Assembly (NCBI GenBank): GCA_027923505.1
Contig: BROI01000021.1
Location: 558,001-622,000 of the forward strand
Direction of reading: 5' to 3'
Source: Mayamaea pseudoterrestris
Taxonomy: Eukaryota > Bacillariophyta > Bacillariophyceae > Sellaphorales > Sellaphoraceae
Length of the DNA: 64,000 bases
Shown one piece after another: positions 1 through 13,900 of the stretch; positions within the stretch are counted from its first letter, which is position 1, and every line of letters starts with the position of its first letter. The notes beneath the pieces were generated by a model that worked only from the letters and a program-made list of their open reading frames with translations, did no database searches and was not told the origin of the DNA. The translations under genes were made by a program, and so were the position numbers.

Positions 1-849
1 ATAAAGCTTCTCCGTGAGTTCAAACACGAACATATCATTGACCTGGTCGACTGTTTCACTACACCCGATCAAGCTGTCTGTCTCGTATATGAATGTGCCT
101 ATACGGATCTTGAGAAGATCTTAAACAACAAGGCGATACCCTTGTCTATGGCAGACATCAAGCGTCACATTCTATCATTGCTCAGCGCCGTTGCTGCATG
201 CCACGAACGATTCATATTGCACCGAGATATTAAGGTAAGAACATAAACGGCTTGCCATGCTCGACACTACTTATTGCTTCATTCTCATTGATTGCTTCTC
301 ACGCTTTCTACGGTTCAGCCCGATAATATGCTTTTTCTAAAAGATGGAACGATGAAATTAGCTGATTTTGGTTTGAGTCGCATGTACGGGACACCTAAAA
401 CGCGGTTAAGCCCACAAGCGATCACTCTTTGGTATAAGCCGCCCGAATTATTGCTCGGAGCATACGAGTATTCTTCATCGGCAGACATCTGGAGTGTTGG
501 ATGCATTTTTGCAGAGTTGCTGCTCCGACGGCCGTTTCTGCAGGGCAAGAACTCGGATATCAGTCAGCTTGACACAATTTTTACCGTTTTTGGTACGCCC
601 AATCAGACAAATTGGCCTGATCACGAGACACTTCCTCTTTGTGCCAGAGGCTTGGCGTGGGACGAAACCACGCCGATACCATTTGATGAGATATTCACGG
701 CTGCTCCCAAGGATGCAATCAGTTTGTTGCGCAGCATTTTGGTGTTGGATCCAAACATGCGCTTTTCGGCATCGCAAGCACTTAGTCATCCATATTTATC
801 GAATGATCCACCACCTACAGTTAAGGAGAATCTTGTGTTGACGGCGTAG
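1..849 (+). CDS. CDK7: CDK7-like cyclin-dependent kinase, 3' part
   Basis: Ser/Thr kinase catalytic region, truncated by the left window edge; the glycine loop and cyclin-binding helix lie outside. Exon 1..234, intron 235..318 (gtaaga...ttcag), exon 319..849; the join restores the catalytic loop HRDIKPDN. Also visible are the DFG motif in LADFGLSR, WYKPPELLLG, DIWSVGCIFAELL, and FGTPNQTNWPD, which matches the CDK7 'GTP.EEQWPD' segment. The end PTVKENL resembles the short CDK7 tail. CDK7 is the catalytic subunit of CAK/TFIIH, phosphorylating other CDKs and the RNA polymerase II tail. The activation segment is odd: RLSPQAITLWYK lacks the usual Thr and has Leu where CDKs have Arg (TRWYR). A related transcriptional CDK remains possible. 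Confidence 0.82.
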
Positions 850-946
850 TACAAGAGTCGTCTGTAAGGTGCATTAAACTAGTGTGGTATGGTCAAAACA
901 ACCACACAATTATGCTTATGGTTAAGGTAGATCGAATCTGAAGTAT

Positions 947-3900
947 TTAGAAATCCGAGTCGCTTTCCATGTCGCTTGCGGAGTCCTCGTCATCCGAATC
1001 GTCTAAAGTGTACGCCTTTGGCAAGACAGCACGAGAATGGCGCGGCAAGCGAGAGGCTGGCTGCTTCCGAGACTCGTCGTCGCTGTCACCTCTAAAATCG
1101 AGATCTGAGTCCATGTGGTCATTCTTGCTTGTCGCTTCCTTCTTGCGCGCTCGTTTGACCGGTTGGACTAGTTTCGTCGACTTCGTAGTAGGCGTTAGCG
1201 ACGCCTCGACAAGCATCTCATCATCAAGCACTTCTACAGAATCTTCAGACTCTAAATCAGCCATCTTGGGTGAAGGACGCTTGTGTTTGATTGGCTTAGG
1301 CTGTAACACTTTGAGAGGCGGAGAAACTTGCACCTTCTTGATACGCTCCATGAGGCTCATAGACTTGTCAGAGACATCGCTGTCGCTGTCGATCTCAAAA
1401 GCTGCCTTCGTTGCAGCTGCAGGAGCTACTTTAGTCGTAGCCTTCGCTTTAGCAGCTGGCTTACTGGCCGTTTTGGTAGCCACAAAAGATGTCTTGCCCT
1501 TCGCAAAAGTCATTGTGCGGTCGAAGGTCGGCTTTCGCATGACTGGCATGGAAATTGACTTGTCGTCGTTAGAATCAACCTCCATCACATCGTCATCCGA
1601 TGACGTTTCCTGATGGCTGTCCCATTCGTGAAAATTTTTCTTTTTGGTAATGGGTTTCTTTTTGTCCAATTTGGCGCGGTGCTTGGCATTTTTGACTTGG
1701 GCTCGCTTTTCGCCGTCAGCAGCAGCAGCCAGAGACAAGTCGCGCTCGTCGAGGGCCTTTTCAATGGCGTCAAGGTCGTTTGACCAAAGATGGTCAGGCG
1801 ATGTCAAGCGAAGAGAATCTAATTCTGCTGTTTTCTGCACAAGCAACACTTTGAGCGCATCAACCTTTTCCATTGTCAAGCTCCAGAGTTTCATGCCCAT
1901 CAAGTACTCGTAACCCTGACTGAGCTCTGACTGAGATTGCTCCATGTCCTCGCCGTCAACCTCTGCGTCACTCTTGATGTGATCGTCCTTGCTGCTATAC
2001 ATCTCATATCCCCGCTGCTTGAGTTCAAGAAGAATGTCGTTTCGGCGCCTATTGTTGACGACAAGAATGCCCGAACATACCTCTTCGACGAAGCGTGCCT
2101 TATTGGAAAGTATATGCTGTTCGCGTTCGAGCTTGCAAATAAGAAGGTCCTTGCGCTTGTGGTAGAATTCAATACGAACGTCGTAGAAAGTTTTAAGAAT
2201 GTCGGCGGTGCTCTCGTACCTAACGAGCGATCCTTCTTTGTCAAATAAAACCATGTTAGTCTCAGACAATGAGCTGGTTAGCTTAAACTTTCCAATCAAA
2301 CCATCCTTGGACTTCTCCCACTCGTCTATTTTGGCGCGTTCAGCCGTCAAGGTGAAGGAAACAGTTGTATCAGTATGATTCTCCTTGAAATCCAACAGCT
2401 CGGGTGGTGACTTTGCGTCAGACACTAGCATCTTCTCCAGCGCTTCTTTGTAGTCCTGCGTCCACTTTCGAATCGGCAACTCAGATATCAACATTGTCGT
2501 ATCACTTAAGCGTTCGATTTTCCCTTGGACCTTATACTTTCCTTGGCCGATTGAAACAATCTAAGAGAAAATCAAGAAATGAGAATATTCTGCATTGAAA
2601 GACAAAGAAGGTCACTAGCGCAGCGAATACTTACATCACCACTGAATCCACAGTAGCTTGGGCGCATGTCTTGAACGCTACTCATTTCGCCACGTTCCAT
2701 AATCAGGGCTCGCAAATTGGCGATGATTTCACGCGGGTCATAATTGTTGACCGAGCTGGACCAACCGGTACCGATACCATCGGCGCCATTAACCAAAACC
2801 ATGGGAATGACTGGAACATAGAATTGGGGCTCGACGGAGATGCCGTCATCGTTCAAGTAGTGCAGCAGCTCGTCGTCATCGGGGTGAAAGATCGCACGGG
2901 CAATAGGCTCGAGCGACGTAAAGATGTAACGAGGACTGGCGGCATCCTTGCCGCCCATTCGACGGGTGCCAAACTGCCCTGACGGAGTCAGGACATTCAC
3001 ATTATTCGAGCCGCAGAAGTTTTGCGCCATGTTAATAATCGTTTGCTGCAAAGAGGCTTCGCCATGATGGTATACGGCATGCTCGGCGACGTATCCAGTT
3101 AGCTGCGCGACCTTAATTTCATGCTTTAATTTACGCTTGAAGCAAGCAAATAGGACCTTTCGCTGGGACGGTTTGAAGCCGTCAATGATACTGGGGATGG
3201 AACGCTCGTTGTCGTAGTGGCTGAATTGGATGTATTCCTTGTTGATGAACTCACTGTACTTGACACCCCCTTTGGCGCTCGCTTCTATGTAGTCCATAAA
3301 GTCATCTTTGGAAGTAGCATTCAACCAATCCTTGCGATCGTTTGCTCGATCCTTTTTAAAGACCATGTCAATCAAATCGGACCCTGTTGGATCAATTGAC
3401 ATACGCGCGAAGTGCACCTCATGAAGGTCCAAATTTGAAAAATATTCCTTTGCTTCCGTACTCTGGTGTGACAGAGAACAACAACGTGAGAAATCGCGAA
3501 AAGAAATTGGATCCTCTATTCGCGAATAGCCCCTTACCGTGGACGTTCCAAGTCCTTTGTAGTACTTGATGGTCCATCCCTTTCCATTGTTTCCTGTCGT
3601 CTCCATCCACTCTTCGTACTCGGGCAAGGTGAAAAAAGTTTTAGTCTGCTTGCCCTTCGAAGCCTTTACGATGGGGGTTATGAACTGCTGCATGAAGCCT
3701 GGGACATCTAACAAACCAGGCCAAAACTCTGGAGGAGAAAGGCAAGTGTGAGTGGGTGCGCTAGCCATAAACAAACTGTTGCAAGTTATACGTACTGTGA
3801 ATAAAGTTGATTACGAGTCCCTTGATGTGGGACCCATCAACGTCCTGATCGCTCATAATCATTAATTTTCCATAGCGGAGTGTCTTGATGTTACTTGAAT

Positions 3901-5691
3901 CATATTGGGTACCGAACTTTAGACCGAGAATGTCGACGAGATTCTTGATCTCTTCATTAGCCATAATTTTCTTTGTCTCTGCGTCGCGAACGTTTAAAAG
4001 CTTGCCGCGCAGAGGAAAGCATCCATAGTAATCGCGACCAACCACAGCAATTCCAGACATGGCGAGAGACTTGGCTGAGTCACCTTCCGTCAATATGAGG
4101 GTGCAATCGCTGCTTTTACACGAACCGGCGTGGTTAGCGTCATCGAGTTTCGCAATGCCGGTCAATTTAATCTTCTTTGTTCCGCCTTTCTTTTTGAGAG
4201 CCTGGTTATCACGAAAATTCATGTATGACTCGATGGTAGTTACAATGTCAGACTTTTCGACAGCTTTCAAAAACTTTTCTGAGAGCTTAAATTCTGATCC
4301 AAAGGTCTTGGGCTTGCTAGTCAAGAACTCCTTCGTCTGGCTGTCAAAAGTCGGGTTGACAATCAAACAAGAGACAAAGATGTTAAGGTGGTTTTTGATC
4401 TGGTTGGGTTTTGGCTCCGAAATTTTCTTACGACGTTTAAGGACCTTGGCAAGATGCGCCGCCACCTGATCGGCAATGTAGCTGACGTGATTGCCTCCCT
4501 TATACGTGTTGATGGCGTTGACGAAGCTTACATGGTGCTGGCTTGCATCTCGCGAAGCCGATACGCCAACTTCCCAACGTTCTCCCTTCTCATAAGCTAC
4601 AGCCGCATCCAGCCCGTCAATGTGTGCCAAAAAGTCCTTAAAAGTCTTGATGGGGAGCTTCTTCTCATTCAAAGTGACAACGAGCTTCTTCCCAGAGCTT
4701 GCAGCCATGGTTCCTGCAATATCGTAGGCCCTTTTGGAAAACAAAGCAACCGTATCTTTGTCAAGACCTGACATTCCAAAGCGAGCATAGTCGGGGTAGA
4801 ATGTGATTTTGACGTAGTCTCCCTCCTTCCTTTCCGACGCCGATATTTTAGTAACTTTCGGCTCCTCCTTGACCGTCATGTTGTTGCGGAAGACTTGCTT
4901 AAATTTAAGGCCATTTTTGACATCCAAGCATTCGACAATGAACTTGGTACTGAAAACATTAGCCAGCTTTGCTCCATATCCATTGCGTCCGCCCGTCGTC
5001 TTTTGCTCATTATCGTCAAAGTTACTTCCGGTAAGGAGCTGTCCAAAAATCATGGAAGGAACGTAGATCTTCTCATCTTTGTGCATGACGATCGGAATTC
5101 CTTTTCCGTTGTTGCGCACTGACATAAACCCCTCCTCCGCGTGCACCACTATGTCAAGCTTGTCCATATTCGGATCGCGTTGCTTGTTGTCTGCGGCGTT
5201 TACGACAATCTCGTCAAAAATCTTGAAGAGACCAGGCGTAAAGACGATCTCTTTTTCGACAATGCGATCACCGTCCAAGACAAACATGGTTTTTGTATCG
5301 CGTTCAATCGAACCGACTGTGAAGCAAAGGCAGACGACGAATGAATGAGGACGGCTCTCGCGGCTGATAAATTCACTTGCAAATACGTACTGTAAGTATC
5401 TGGACGGAGGAGAATGTGCTCCAACTGAGTCTTCTTCTGGTACATCTCCTCGACGGTCTTCGATTTCCCTTTGCTGGAGGTCGCCTTCGGAGGTGCGGAA
5501 TTCATGGCGTTTTCCTTCGAGGCGAGGACAATCTTTTTCTTTGGTTTGGTGGGAAGCTTTACCGGCGAATCATCATCGGAGCCCAAGAAGTCATCCTCCA
5601 AGCCGCTCAAGGCACTGCTTAAGTACGAGTCGCTATCGCTATCCATGCTGGTTATCTTTTTTTGAATGATCGACGAAGCTTTTGCCGTCAT
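947..5691 (-). CDS. TOP2: DNA topoisomerase II
   Basis: ATP-dependent type IIA topoisomerase that passes one duplex through another for decatenation and chromosome segregation in the nucleus. Five exons: 5691..5391, 5316..3796, 3728..3538, 3462..2635, 2560..947; introns of 67-75 bp; about 1484 aa. Exon 1/2 joins as RPDTYIGSIERDT, exon 3/4 as GLGTSTSTEAKEYF. GHKL ATPase motifs are DEIVVNAADN and GRNGYGAKLANVFS. Toprim motifs are EGDSAKSLA, PLRGKLLNV and DQDVDGSHIKG. The catalytic Tyr lies in AASPRYIFTSLEP, near residue 850. The C-terminal ~350 aa are acidic and Lys-rich, as in eukaryotic TOP2 tails. A longer reading would start at GTG; the first ATG is at 5691, with another at 5646 (MDSDSD). 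Confidence 0.97.
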
Positions 5692-5918
5692 GGATCTGCG
5701 CAATGCAGTCACCGGCCGTTGCGAACATTTCGAATGTATGCCAAGATACCCTACCGGCCGGCTCGCAAAAACTTCCGGTCAGACCTTACCACAACACCCC
5801 GATAGCACAAGCGCAAGTAGAGTAGCTAAATATCATATAGTGACTATAAGTCGACCACGAAGCTTCCTTGCGTCGTCTATAAGTATATAGACAAAAGTGA
5901 ACCTAGAGATTAAATCCA

Positions 5919-8900
5919 TCACTTTGGTGAGTATGCTCCCAATCGCGTCTCGAACTGCAGGCGCCGCAACTTATCTGCTCTGCGTTCCGTCCTCGCTTCG
6001 ATGCGCTTGCATAATTCGTTCCAAACGAGGCAAACAAGCGGATTTACTACTGAAAATAGATAATAATACCACGGAAGTGTTGCTCTTGACACGCTATCAA
6101 CCGTGAGACTGAGATACAGAACTGAATGGGACGCGTGAGAAACGATCTCAAGACGTACAGAGCGTGTGGCTAAGTCATTTACCTGTCAATCCAATGCTGA
6201 TGAAGACTGATAGAGCCCAGACATGATTACGGCAGATGGGAAGCTGGTCGACGATCAAATGGAAGCGGTAGACGAAAGATGTAGAGCAGATGATGACACA
6301 CAACACCAAGTGCGACAAGGCAAGGTCCCCAGCATTTATGCGTGCAGGCCCCGAATAGTATTTCAAAGCCTCGCAGCGAATCACATTTGCCCACACTTCC
6401 GCGTTTGGGCACTCGCGCAATAAGAGTTCTCGCTCATGGGTCAACATGAGGGCGCCATACGCTATCAGCCACATAATTGCCGACGAGAGCGCCGGTGGAA
6501 TCGCCTTGATTACAAGCATCGTGTAAAGTATTTTGCCTTCACGTCGTCGGAAGGTAATTGACTGGTCATTCTTCGGAGGCACATGCTTCATAACGTTCGG
6601 CTCGGCATCAGTCATGCATAAGGCCAGTCCAATGATTGGTAGGACAATTTGGAGGTACAAGACCGATCCGAGTGCGGGTACAAAGGGCACGACCGTCGAT
6701 AAACTGCAAGCACAAAATAGCACAAAAAAGGAAAAAGCGAGACATCCGTTTAAAAGGAAAATACATGCCGCTGTTGTGGCAGCAAGTGCCGCCCGACCTT
6801 GCTGCATGATGTCTGACAAATGTGAAACTGACGACGCGTTGCGAAAGCGAAAAGCACACGAGTGAGCTGAAATACCTGAAGCAAACTCAATTTCCGACCC
6901 TGTCGCAATTGGAGCTCTTCCGTCTTCGGATTCATTGTCATGAGCACAATGCTCGTCGAAAATGTCGATGCCTACCGCTATATCAGCAGTGGAAAAGATT
7001 GCCTCGTTCCATGGCATAGTCGATCCGACAGAAATGACAGTGTCGCTGTATTCTTGAAAGACTTCGATCATATCTCGCGTGGTTTGCTTGGTGACATCAG
7101 TAAACAAGCTGACAAGCAATGGTACATTATCAACCTCTTCCAAATGTCTTTTTACGTCATCGACTCCATGAGGCAGCCGGGCGTTCACGTCCCAATCGGC
7201 ATAGGCGGACGTCATTCGATGAGGATCTTCATCTTCTCCCGATTCAAGCGGTCGCAAAGATATCGCAGCATTCCATGACACATCAATCGAGAGTTGTATA
7301 GCCAGCTCTTTCTGACGCCGCATATTTCGAGGCGAGAAATAAACAAAACGCACACCAGCACCAGCAAATGCTTTCAACAAGCGTTGGATCTCGCCCCTTG
7401 GCACGACGAATGAGCCGAGGACACCCAGAAAAACCTGGTTCTTGGCAAGCGACCACTCGTCAGATGGGTTCTTGCTCTTCCCAGCCCAGCTCATGTCAGT
7501 TATGCCGTCAAATAGATACAATCTGTCTTCCGTAGCGACGTCATCAATACGATTTTCTAGGGTGCGAGGTATCGGCGAATACGCAAATGCTGTGACGTCC
7601 AGATCTGCCAGCTTCCAGTCATTCGTCGTTTCTAAAATTGTCCTCCTATCGCCGGCCGCTAGTGGCAGAATTGTTGATATTTCTCCTTGCCACGCTTCGT
7701 GACAAAGCTCAATAACAACGCTTGGATCGCCTATAGTGAGCACCTGATACGCCTTGGACCTGCTATCTTGAACTATCACACTAGTAGCATCTGGACGAAC
7801 GTATCCCCACCATCGAGATTGTTCTGAACTGCGCTCGTGTGCATCAATCTCTAAACGTTCGTTGACCATAGATTTTGACAAGATATGAAGTCGAAGCTTC
7901 TCCATATAGGGACTAAGGTCACCCCTGTCACCAGATGCATTCGGCTCGCTGGAAAAACCGATGCATTGCCCAAGAGCTCGTAGTTGATTGCTCCGACGCT
8001 CGCGGCACACAAAAGGAACCAGTTTCGACCGAGCATCGGATAATCGATCAAAACGACAGTCGCCGTCTCTATTTGAAGACACAAATTCATTCTTATTCCC
8101 GTCGACAACCAACGAGGCCAGCCCGATGCACTTCAATGATGGTAAGTACTGCCACCATGTGGGATCTTCAAATTGCACTTCATAAATAGAAGACTTCTCC
8201 ACCGCCACTGTACTATTTGCGGGTGCCTCTTTGCTTCTCATTTTACCGCCTGGGAGGCGGCGAAACACACTCCCGCCCCTCAATGAGAGGAACTGAGCTT
8301 CATTGTCAGAGGAATCTGAACTACTGCTACGAGAATCGTCACTGTCATGGTCACTATCTTCGTCATGGGTTAGACACAAGTCTAGGAGCTTCAGGCCCCT
8401 AGCTGATGGAATAATAAGCTGCTGGGGAATAGCATGGGGCTCGCAGACAATTTGGTCGTCTACCACTGAAACGCAAGTTGCAACGCCAAGTTTCTCCAGA
8501 AGACACTGCGAGACAGGAGGAACCGGAAGCATATTCTCCTTTCCTAATCGGATCAGAAAGAGTGTGCCTATGATGTCGCCGCTCCAAAGAAAAAATTGCC
8601 AAAGTGAAAGTCGCGAGAGAAGTGTTGCAACAATGTATCGGAGCAACAGGCGAGAATTAAGAAAATAACGCCGCACATAATCTTCACCAGATCGTGGAGC
8701 TGCAAGATGATGGACAATTGTAAGAATTCTAGCTGTGCCAAGAATTTCGGTGATGAACAGAAACGCTGGACCAACGACTGGCAAAATGCCGATAGCCGAT
8801 AGAAGGGGCAGAGGCAAGAGGAGTGACAGGTCCCCGTTCACGGAGTCAAGCCGGACAAACGACACAAATGTCGTAAGTAGGAGACAAATCAGTGCAATGA

Positions 8901-9993
8901 CAGAAAGAAGTTTACGGATCTCGATCAACTGTCTAAAGGTTTCAGAAGGCTGTGGCAACACTGCGAAAAAAAGCAGATTGTGCCTGTTAGCGAAAAAGCA
9001 AGATTATCTGGCACATAGTAAAGTGCCGCACGCACCGGAAGGCGTTCGAAGAGACTTCTTTAAAGGTGTCTCCATGACCAGGAAAACCCGCAGACCATTG
9101 CACAAGGGCAAAAAGTGTTCAGAGTTTTTAGGAAACGTGGACCTGCCGACCGGCAACATCGTAAAATTGACATCGTCGCGCAGTGATTCAGTCGTAATTG
9201 TCTCTCCGATACGAAATGTAAGAGATATCGAAGTCTCCTCAACCAGTGTGCAATCTGCGGGAGCTAAATCTCCAATTTGCAACGCAATGATATCTCCCTG
9301 AACAAGCAAAAGGCTAGGAACTCTACTCCATGCAGCCGACGCCTGGCCGTTTTGATCACACACTCTGTACACCGGCTAGAATAGAGCGGCAAAGTGAGAA
9401 AAAGCAGAACACAACGGACCACCATATTAGATACTCACGTAATTGTCAGTCAATGAGGTACCGTGTATATTTCTCTCGTTCGATTCCATCACCACGGCAG
9501 GTACCCGATGTGAAATATCTTCGCTTTTGGCTGCGACGTTCTTTCCGCGAAGAGATTTTCGCAGAAAGTTCCTTATAATTCTTCGCTTGGCATTTTCGCT
9601 ATCATTGTACCAGAGTTTTTGTCGCGATCGAAGCATGTATAGGCTCATAGTCGCTCCGGCAAGAAGAACCAGCGATGCCGCACACTGTGTTTTATACACG
9701 GACAATGCAGCCGTTGCATTCAGAACCGTGTTGCTAATGACACCAGCCCGAGCAAGCCAAGAAATACATGAAACTACCAACAATGCAATAGTAAGCAAAA
9801 GCGAACCCGCATACAGATCGAGATCGTAGTAGATCCATTGAGAGGTTAGCGAACGTTTCACCGGGGTGCACGCCGATGTGCTCGTAGACACCGGCTTGCT
9901 TGGCTCCTCTTTCAAATAATTTTCTAGTGTCTGTCGTAGACGATGGCGAGCTTCGTGCCAAGAAAGAGGTTCAACTCGCATAATTCTGTCCAT
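5919..9993 (-). CDS. TMEM94: TMEM94/ERMA-like degenerate P-type ATPase
   Basis: Multi-pass membrane protein of the P-type ATPase fold, about 1291 aa. Four exons: 9993..9439, 9375..9036, 8960..6183, 6121..5919; introns of 61-75 bp. The last exon is recognised because it ends RRLQFETRLGAYSPK, matching the TMEM94 tail (KLQFETKLGMNSP in human, from memory). Other shared segments are EVDNVPLLVSLFTDVT, the actuator-like LLLVQGDIIALQIGDLAPAD and DVSWNAAISLRP. The usual DKTGT phosphorylation motif is not visible: the equivalent place reads VSVVDDQIVCE. An Asp/Ser-rich loop follows. Hydrophobic helices lie near the N terminus (two), around residues 310-360, and in the last ~200 residues. The animal homologue is linked to ER magnesium uptake. 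It shares a ~205-bp divergent spacer with the gene at 10199. Confidence 0.8.
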
Positions 9994-10198
9994 AATAGCT
10001 GCGATATCGGTAGCTCCCGCTGGATATGTGACGACGCACCACCAAAGAAAAAAAGAGTCAAAACCGGTAAGACAGTCATAACGCGGCCGACGGGGACGAT
10101 CACATCGCGGCTAATCGCAAATCGCATCTCCTACACAAAACCTCCTACCACTTCCACTGTCTTTTACTACAACCTACATACTCACAAGCTCTATAACC

Positions 10199-10836
10199 AT
10201 GGGCGACGAAACAAAGCTGCTTGCCGGAACGATGCAAACCGATCCGCGATCGGGTCATATCAAAAGTACGGTGCAATCGGTACTCGCAGGCTGGCATTCA
10301 TCCATCAGCTCGATGGCTATCGATATATTCACGAAATCTCATGAACCAATTCTCTCTCCTTTGCAGAAAGTTCAGGCGTCAATCCATTGCCGGTCATTGC
10401 TGAAAGTGAGTTTGCGCAGGTTCAAAGGGTAATCGTCAAATTGCTGCAGCATAAGGCACTCACACATACACATCGGCCCAAACTCTATTGTTTCTCAAAA
10501 AATGTAGCATGGCAAAAGATTCGAGACAATAACAATCACGACGTGGACTGGCTCATTGCTGGCTACGACGGAAATAGCAAGACGGACATAACTGTCTTGG
10601 CTTCCGGCAACGGTGGGATTGCAGAATGCGCCAGAAACTTGCCGGTGAACGACGTTTGCTTTGGTGGTTGTCGCCGCAAGACTGGACGATTTACTAAATT
10701 CTACTATGCCGCTGAAGGAGCTAGCGTTATGAAGAAGGGTAGAGCATCAATGCATAAGAACGGAGTTCTGAACGTTATGGAAGGGTGTGACGATGAGCTT
10801 GCAATGAAGCCGGATCTCGCTGACTCGGATCTTTAG
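10199..10836 (+). CDS. Coactosin-like ADF-homology actin-binding protein
   Basis: Small actin-regulating protein of the ADF-H fold, 148 aa, close to coactosin length (~142 aa). Exons 10199..10265, 10367..10428, 10519..10836; the frame closes exactly. Family features are IRDNNNHDVDWLIAGYDG (strand/turn after the first helix), TKFYYAAEGASVMKKGR and the following ASMHKNGVLNVME, equal to the coactosin segment 'KFALITWIGE..S.LKRAK...HK..V'. The first two exons are short and the splice sites were chosen by phase, so residues 22-45 are less certain than the rest. Coactosin binds F-actin and counteracts capping. Transcribed divergently from the TMEM94-like gene; ends 72 bp from the convergent gene at 10909. 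Confidence 0.7.
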
Positions 10837-10908
10837 GCAAACCGTATGTACTAAATAGAACCTTACTTATACAGTAAATGCGCTTTAAGATGGATCGTAG
10901 TGTTGATG

Positions 10909-13900
10909 TTAACTTTGTCTATCGTGTAACAGCTTCTCGACGCTTTCGCCTGCTGCGATGCGCTCGATTAACAATTCCGGTGCCATGTCGAGTTGCTTAG
11001 CAATGGCTAAAATTCGCTTCAAATCGTCACAGATGTTCTTGCTTATCAGGGTTCCTTGCTCGCTTTCTTGACTGGCAACATCAGACAGTCCACTAATCGT
11101 CGCATCTAACTGGCCAACCGCCACATGCTGTCCTTTATGACATCTCCTTCTTTCCTCGTTTACCGATGACGAATTGTCTTCGGTTACAACCTCGCTATCG
11201 CAAGAGGGATCATACCCTGTTGAGTCACTGTACGTTGTTTGCCTTTCGTTATCATCCGAACCGGAAGAAGATGTTCCTACTAACCCTTTGAAACTTTGCA
11301 CCAGCCATTGCGCAGCTTTATCAATTGGTGCGGCCGCTTTAGTGTGCGACTTTCGAGCGGAAAGAGTGATTGACGTTGCGCGTGTAGTGCTTCCATAACT
11401 TTCGTAATCTCGTGAATTGAAACTATGGGAGACTGCACCATCTACAGAACTGTCGCATAGATGCTCGACTTCCACCGACTCGTTGTTGAAGCTTGCTTGA
11501 CGAGTTGTCGAACCATCCTCTTTGGCTGGCTGCCGCGGCGTCAAAGGCCTTCTTTTGCGAAAGAAGGATGAATTGATTGCTCCATTGGCAGGACATGTGA
11601 TGGGCATATCAACGCCAACTTGAGGGAGTTCTCGTACGGGCCGCCTCATAATGCCAAACAAGGTTCTCTTTGCTGTAACAGGAACCAGCGCTGAATGGAT
11701 ATCGCTGGAAATGTCTGGCGGAACCACTATTACCGATTCCACCTTGGTTGACACGGATGCCATCGAGGTGCCGTTATTTTTATCACCAGGCGTACCTACA
11801 TCATCTTGAATTGTATCGACACAAGTCCAAGGCTCGAGTAGCGGATTGAGGACAAAATGCCCGTATGGTTGACAAACACTTCTAGTGATGGCAGGTGATG
11901 GATGCACTGGGTGTTTTGACAGTCTTCTCCCAGTTGACATAGCACTTATGTACGTTGCGCCATCGGGCAAAGGCACCACTTCAACAGAAGTCATGTGTTC
12001 ATCCGAACAATCAAGGTCAATAATGAAGTCTTGCGGTTGTTGTAAATCATCAGAAACATCCTGATGGTGCAGTATCAAGTCATGAAGCTCAGGTTCACAC
12101 TCTTTGCTGACCAATCGAACTTCGTGCAGAATCTCCGTCTCCGGAGTAAGGTGAACTTCATCGTCGTTTGGAAAAACTATTGAATCCCTTTTTGACCGTC
12201 CAGCTGAGACGCGACATGGCGAGGACGGGTTTCGCATCGATCGCACTCGGCCCATTAGGGACGAAAATCGCTGCAGCTTGGGAGACTGAATCTTGTAGCT
12301 TGCTAAAGAACGAGCCTCTTTAATAGATAATGGCCCCGTTTCAACGACAAGACATGATCCCGAGTTCCTTGGACTCATCAGAACTTCAATTGCGCCACCT
12401 GTACCCTCTCGCTCACTAGCTTCCAGAACTGTGATCATAGTTCTTGTGTCGTCATCGTCAGACCCCGGTTGCGTGAGTGCAGAATCACGAAAGCTGGTAG
12501 CAAGACCAGACGGTTCGACGTCTTGATTACTGTCCTCCAGAAAAATCGTATTGCTTCCTCTCAACTTGAAGATGAACGGAAATAGTTGCCTTACTTTGCC
12601 CTTTCGCTTTGTTGGAGAAAAGGGTTCGATTTTCTTCGCCGATTCCTGCCCGGAGCTGCAACTTTCATGGAGCGGAGGTCTATCGCACACCTTTGGTGGA
12701 TCCGACATACACTCTTCTACATCCGAGACGTTGGATTTGACTGAAGGAATGGCCAGCATAGTTTGCTGCATATCTCTGTCAATTAAAATGTCAAGCTCAG
12801 CAAAAGGCGTTTCGTGATCGTCCAAGCCCGCATACAAAGAGTCCAGTGAAGATTTATCATCGGCATCTGTCGCAAACGTATTGAAGTCTGTCTTGCTTCG
12901 TTCTAGCAATCGATAATTCTCCTTGATTTGGTCGCCTGAGTTGGTAGATGGAAACGAAAAGAGTGACGACGAGGCCGCAATTTCAAGGTCCGGATGGTAA
13001 CTTTCCTTGTCGTAAGCAGCGGTGGCGCATGAATGTTCGAAAATACTCATCGGGAGCTCTTGCTTCTCCATAGCCGTGTCCGCGTCAGTAATGGCAGAAA
13101 AAATTGATGATCCGCCAGCTGCGTTTAGTCCATGATCTTGCGGGGATGGAAGCTCAGTCAATGTCTTATGCGGAATCATGCTGTTGCCAAAAGTCGCAAT
13201 AAAAGAAGTATAATTCCATCCTTCATTACGCTTGACGTCAATGTCGACCCCATGCGGTGGAGATCTTATTTTAACAACTCTGGGCGAACTTTTAGGTAAT
13301 GGGTGAAGATTTCTACCGGTAGACAATGACGGCACTTCTCCGTTTAATTGCTTTCCTCCTGCGAGCGATGTTACCCGGCCGATGTTGTAATCGTCAGTTT
13401 CGTGGCTTGCAAGCACTATTTCTGGCTGAGATTCAGTCTCAATTGGTTTACGGTGCCGTTGTGGAGCCTTGGGCTGATTGCGAGAGCTTTTGGGGCCTGT
13501 CGGCGTGAAAGAATCATTATTTGCTGCAACCATTTCGCACAAGTTACGACGTAATGAACCGCGGGACGAATTTGTTTCGTAAATCGATATGCGAGACGGC
13601 GCTTTTATCCGCTCACTCGACTGCTTTGGAATTAGTTTAGTAGGTTCTATTCGCGGTACGCTTTCTTTGCTCAGATCCAAACCAGTCCCTCCATGTGGCC
13701 TAAATCTCGATCTTGGACGTCCTATTTGTCCTATTTGCATGGTGCTGATTCGTCCAGTTTGACGCTCACAAGTTGTAGGTGACTGCACCGTCGAAGCGCA
13801 AGTGGTGGCAGTCCTACCTCTGCGACTAGGGCCACCTGTGATTCTGTCGGCCACTGGTGCTGACGTAGAAACCTTTGGTAATTCATTGCACTTCGACGTT

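Noticed and set aside
5200-5712. Topoisomerase II start at 5712
   Set aside because: The codon there is GTG; the first in-frame ATG is at 5691.
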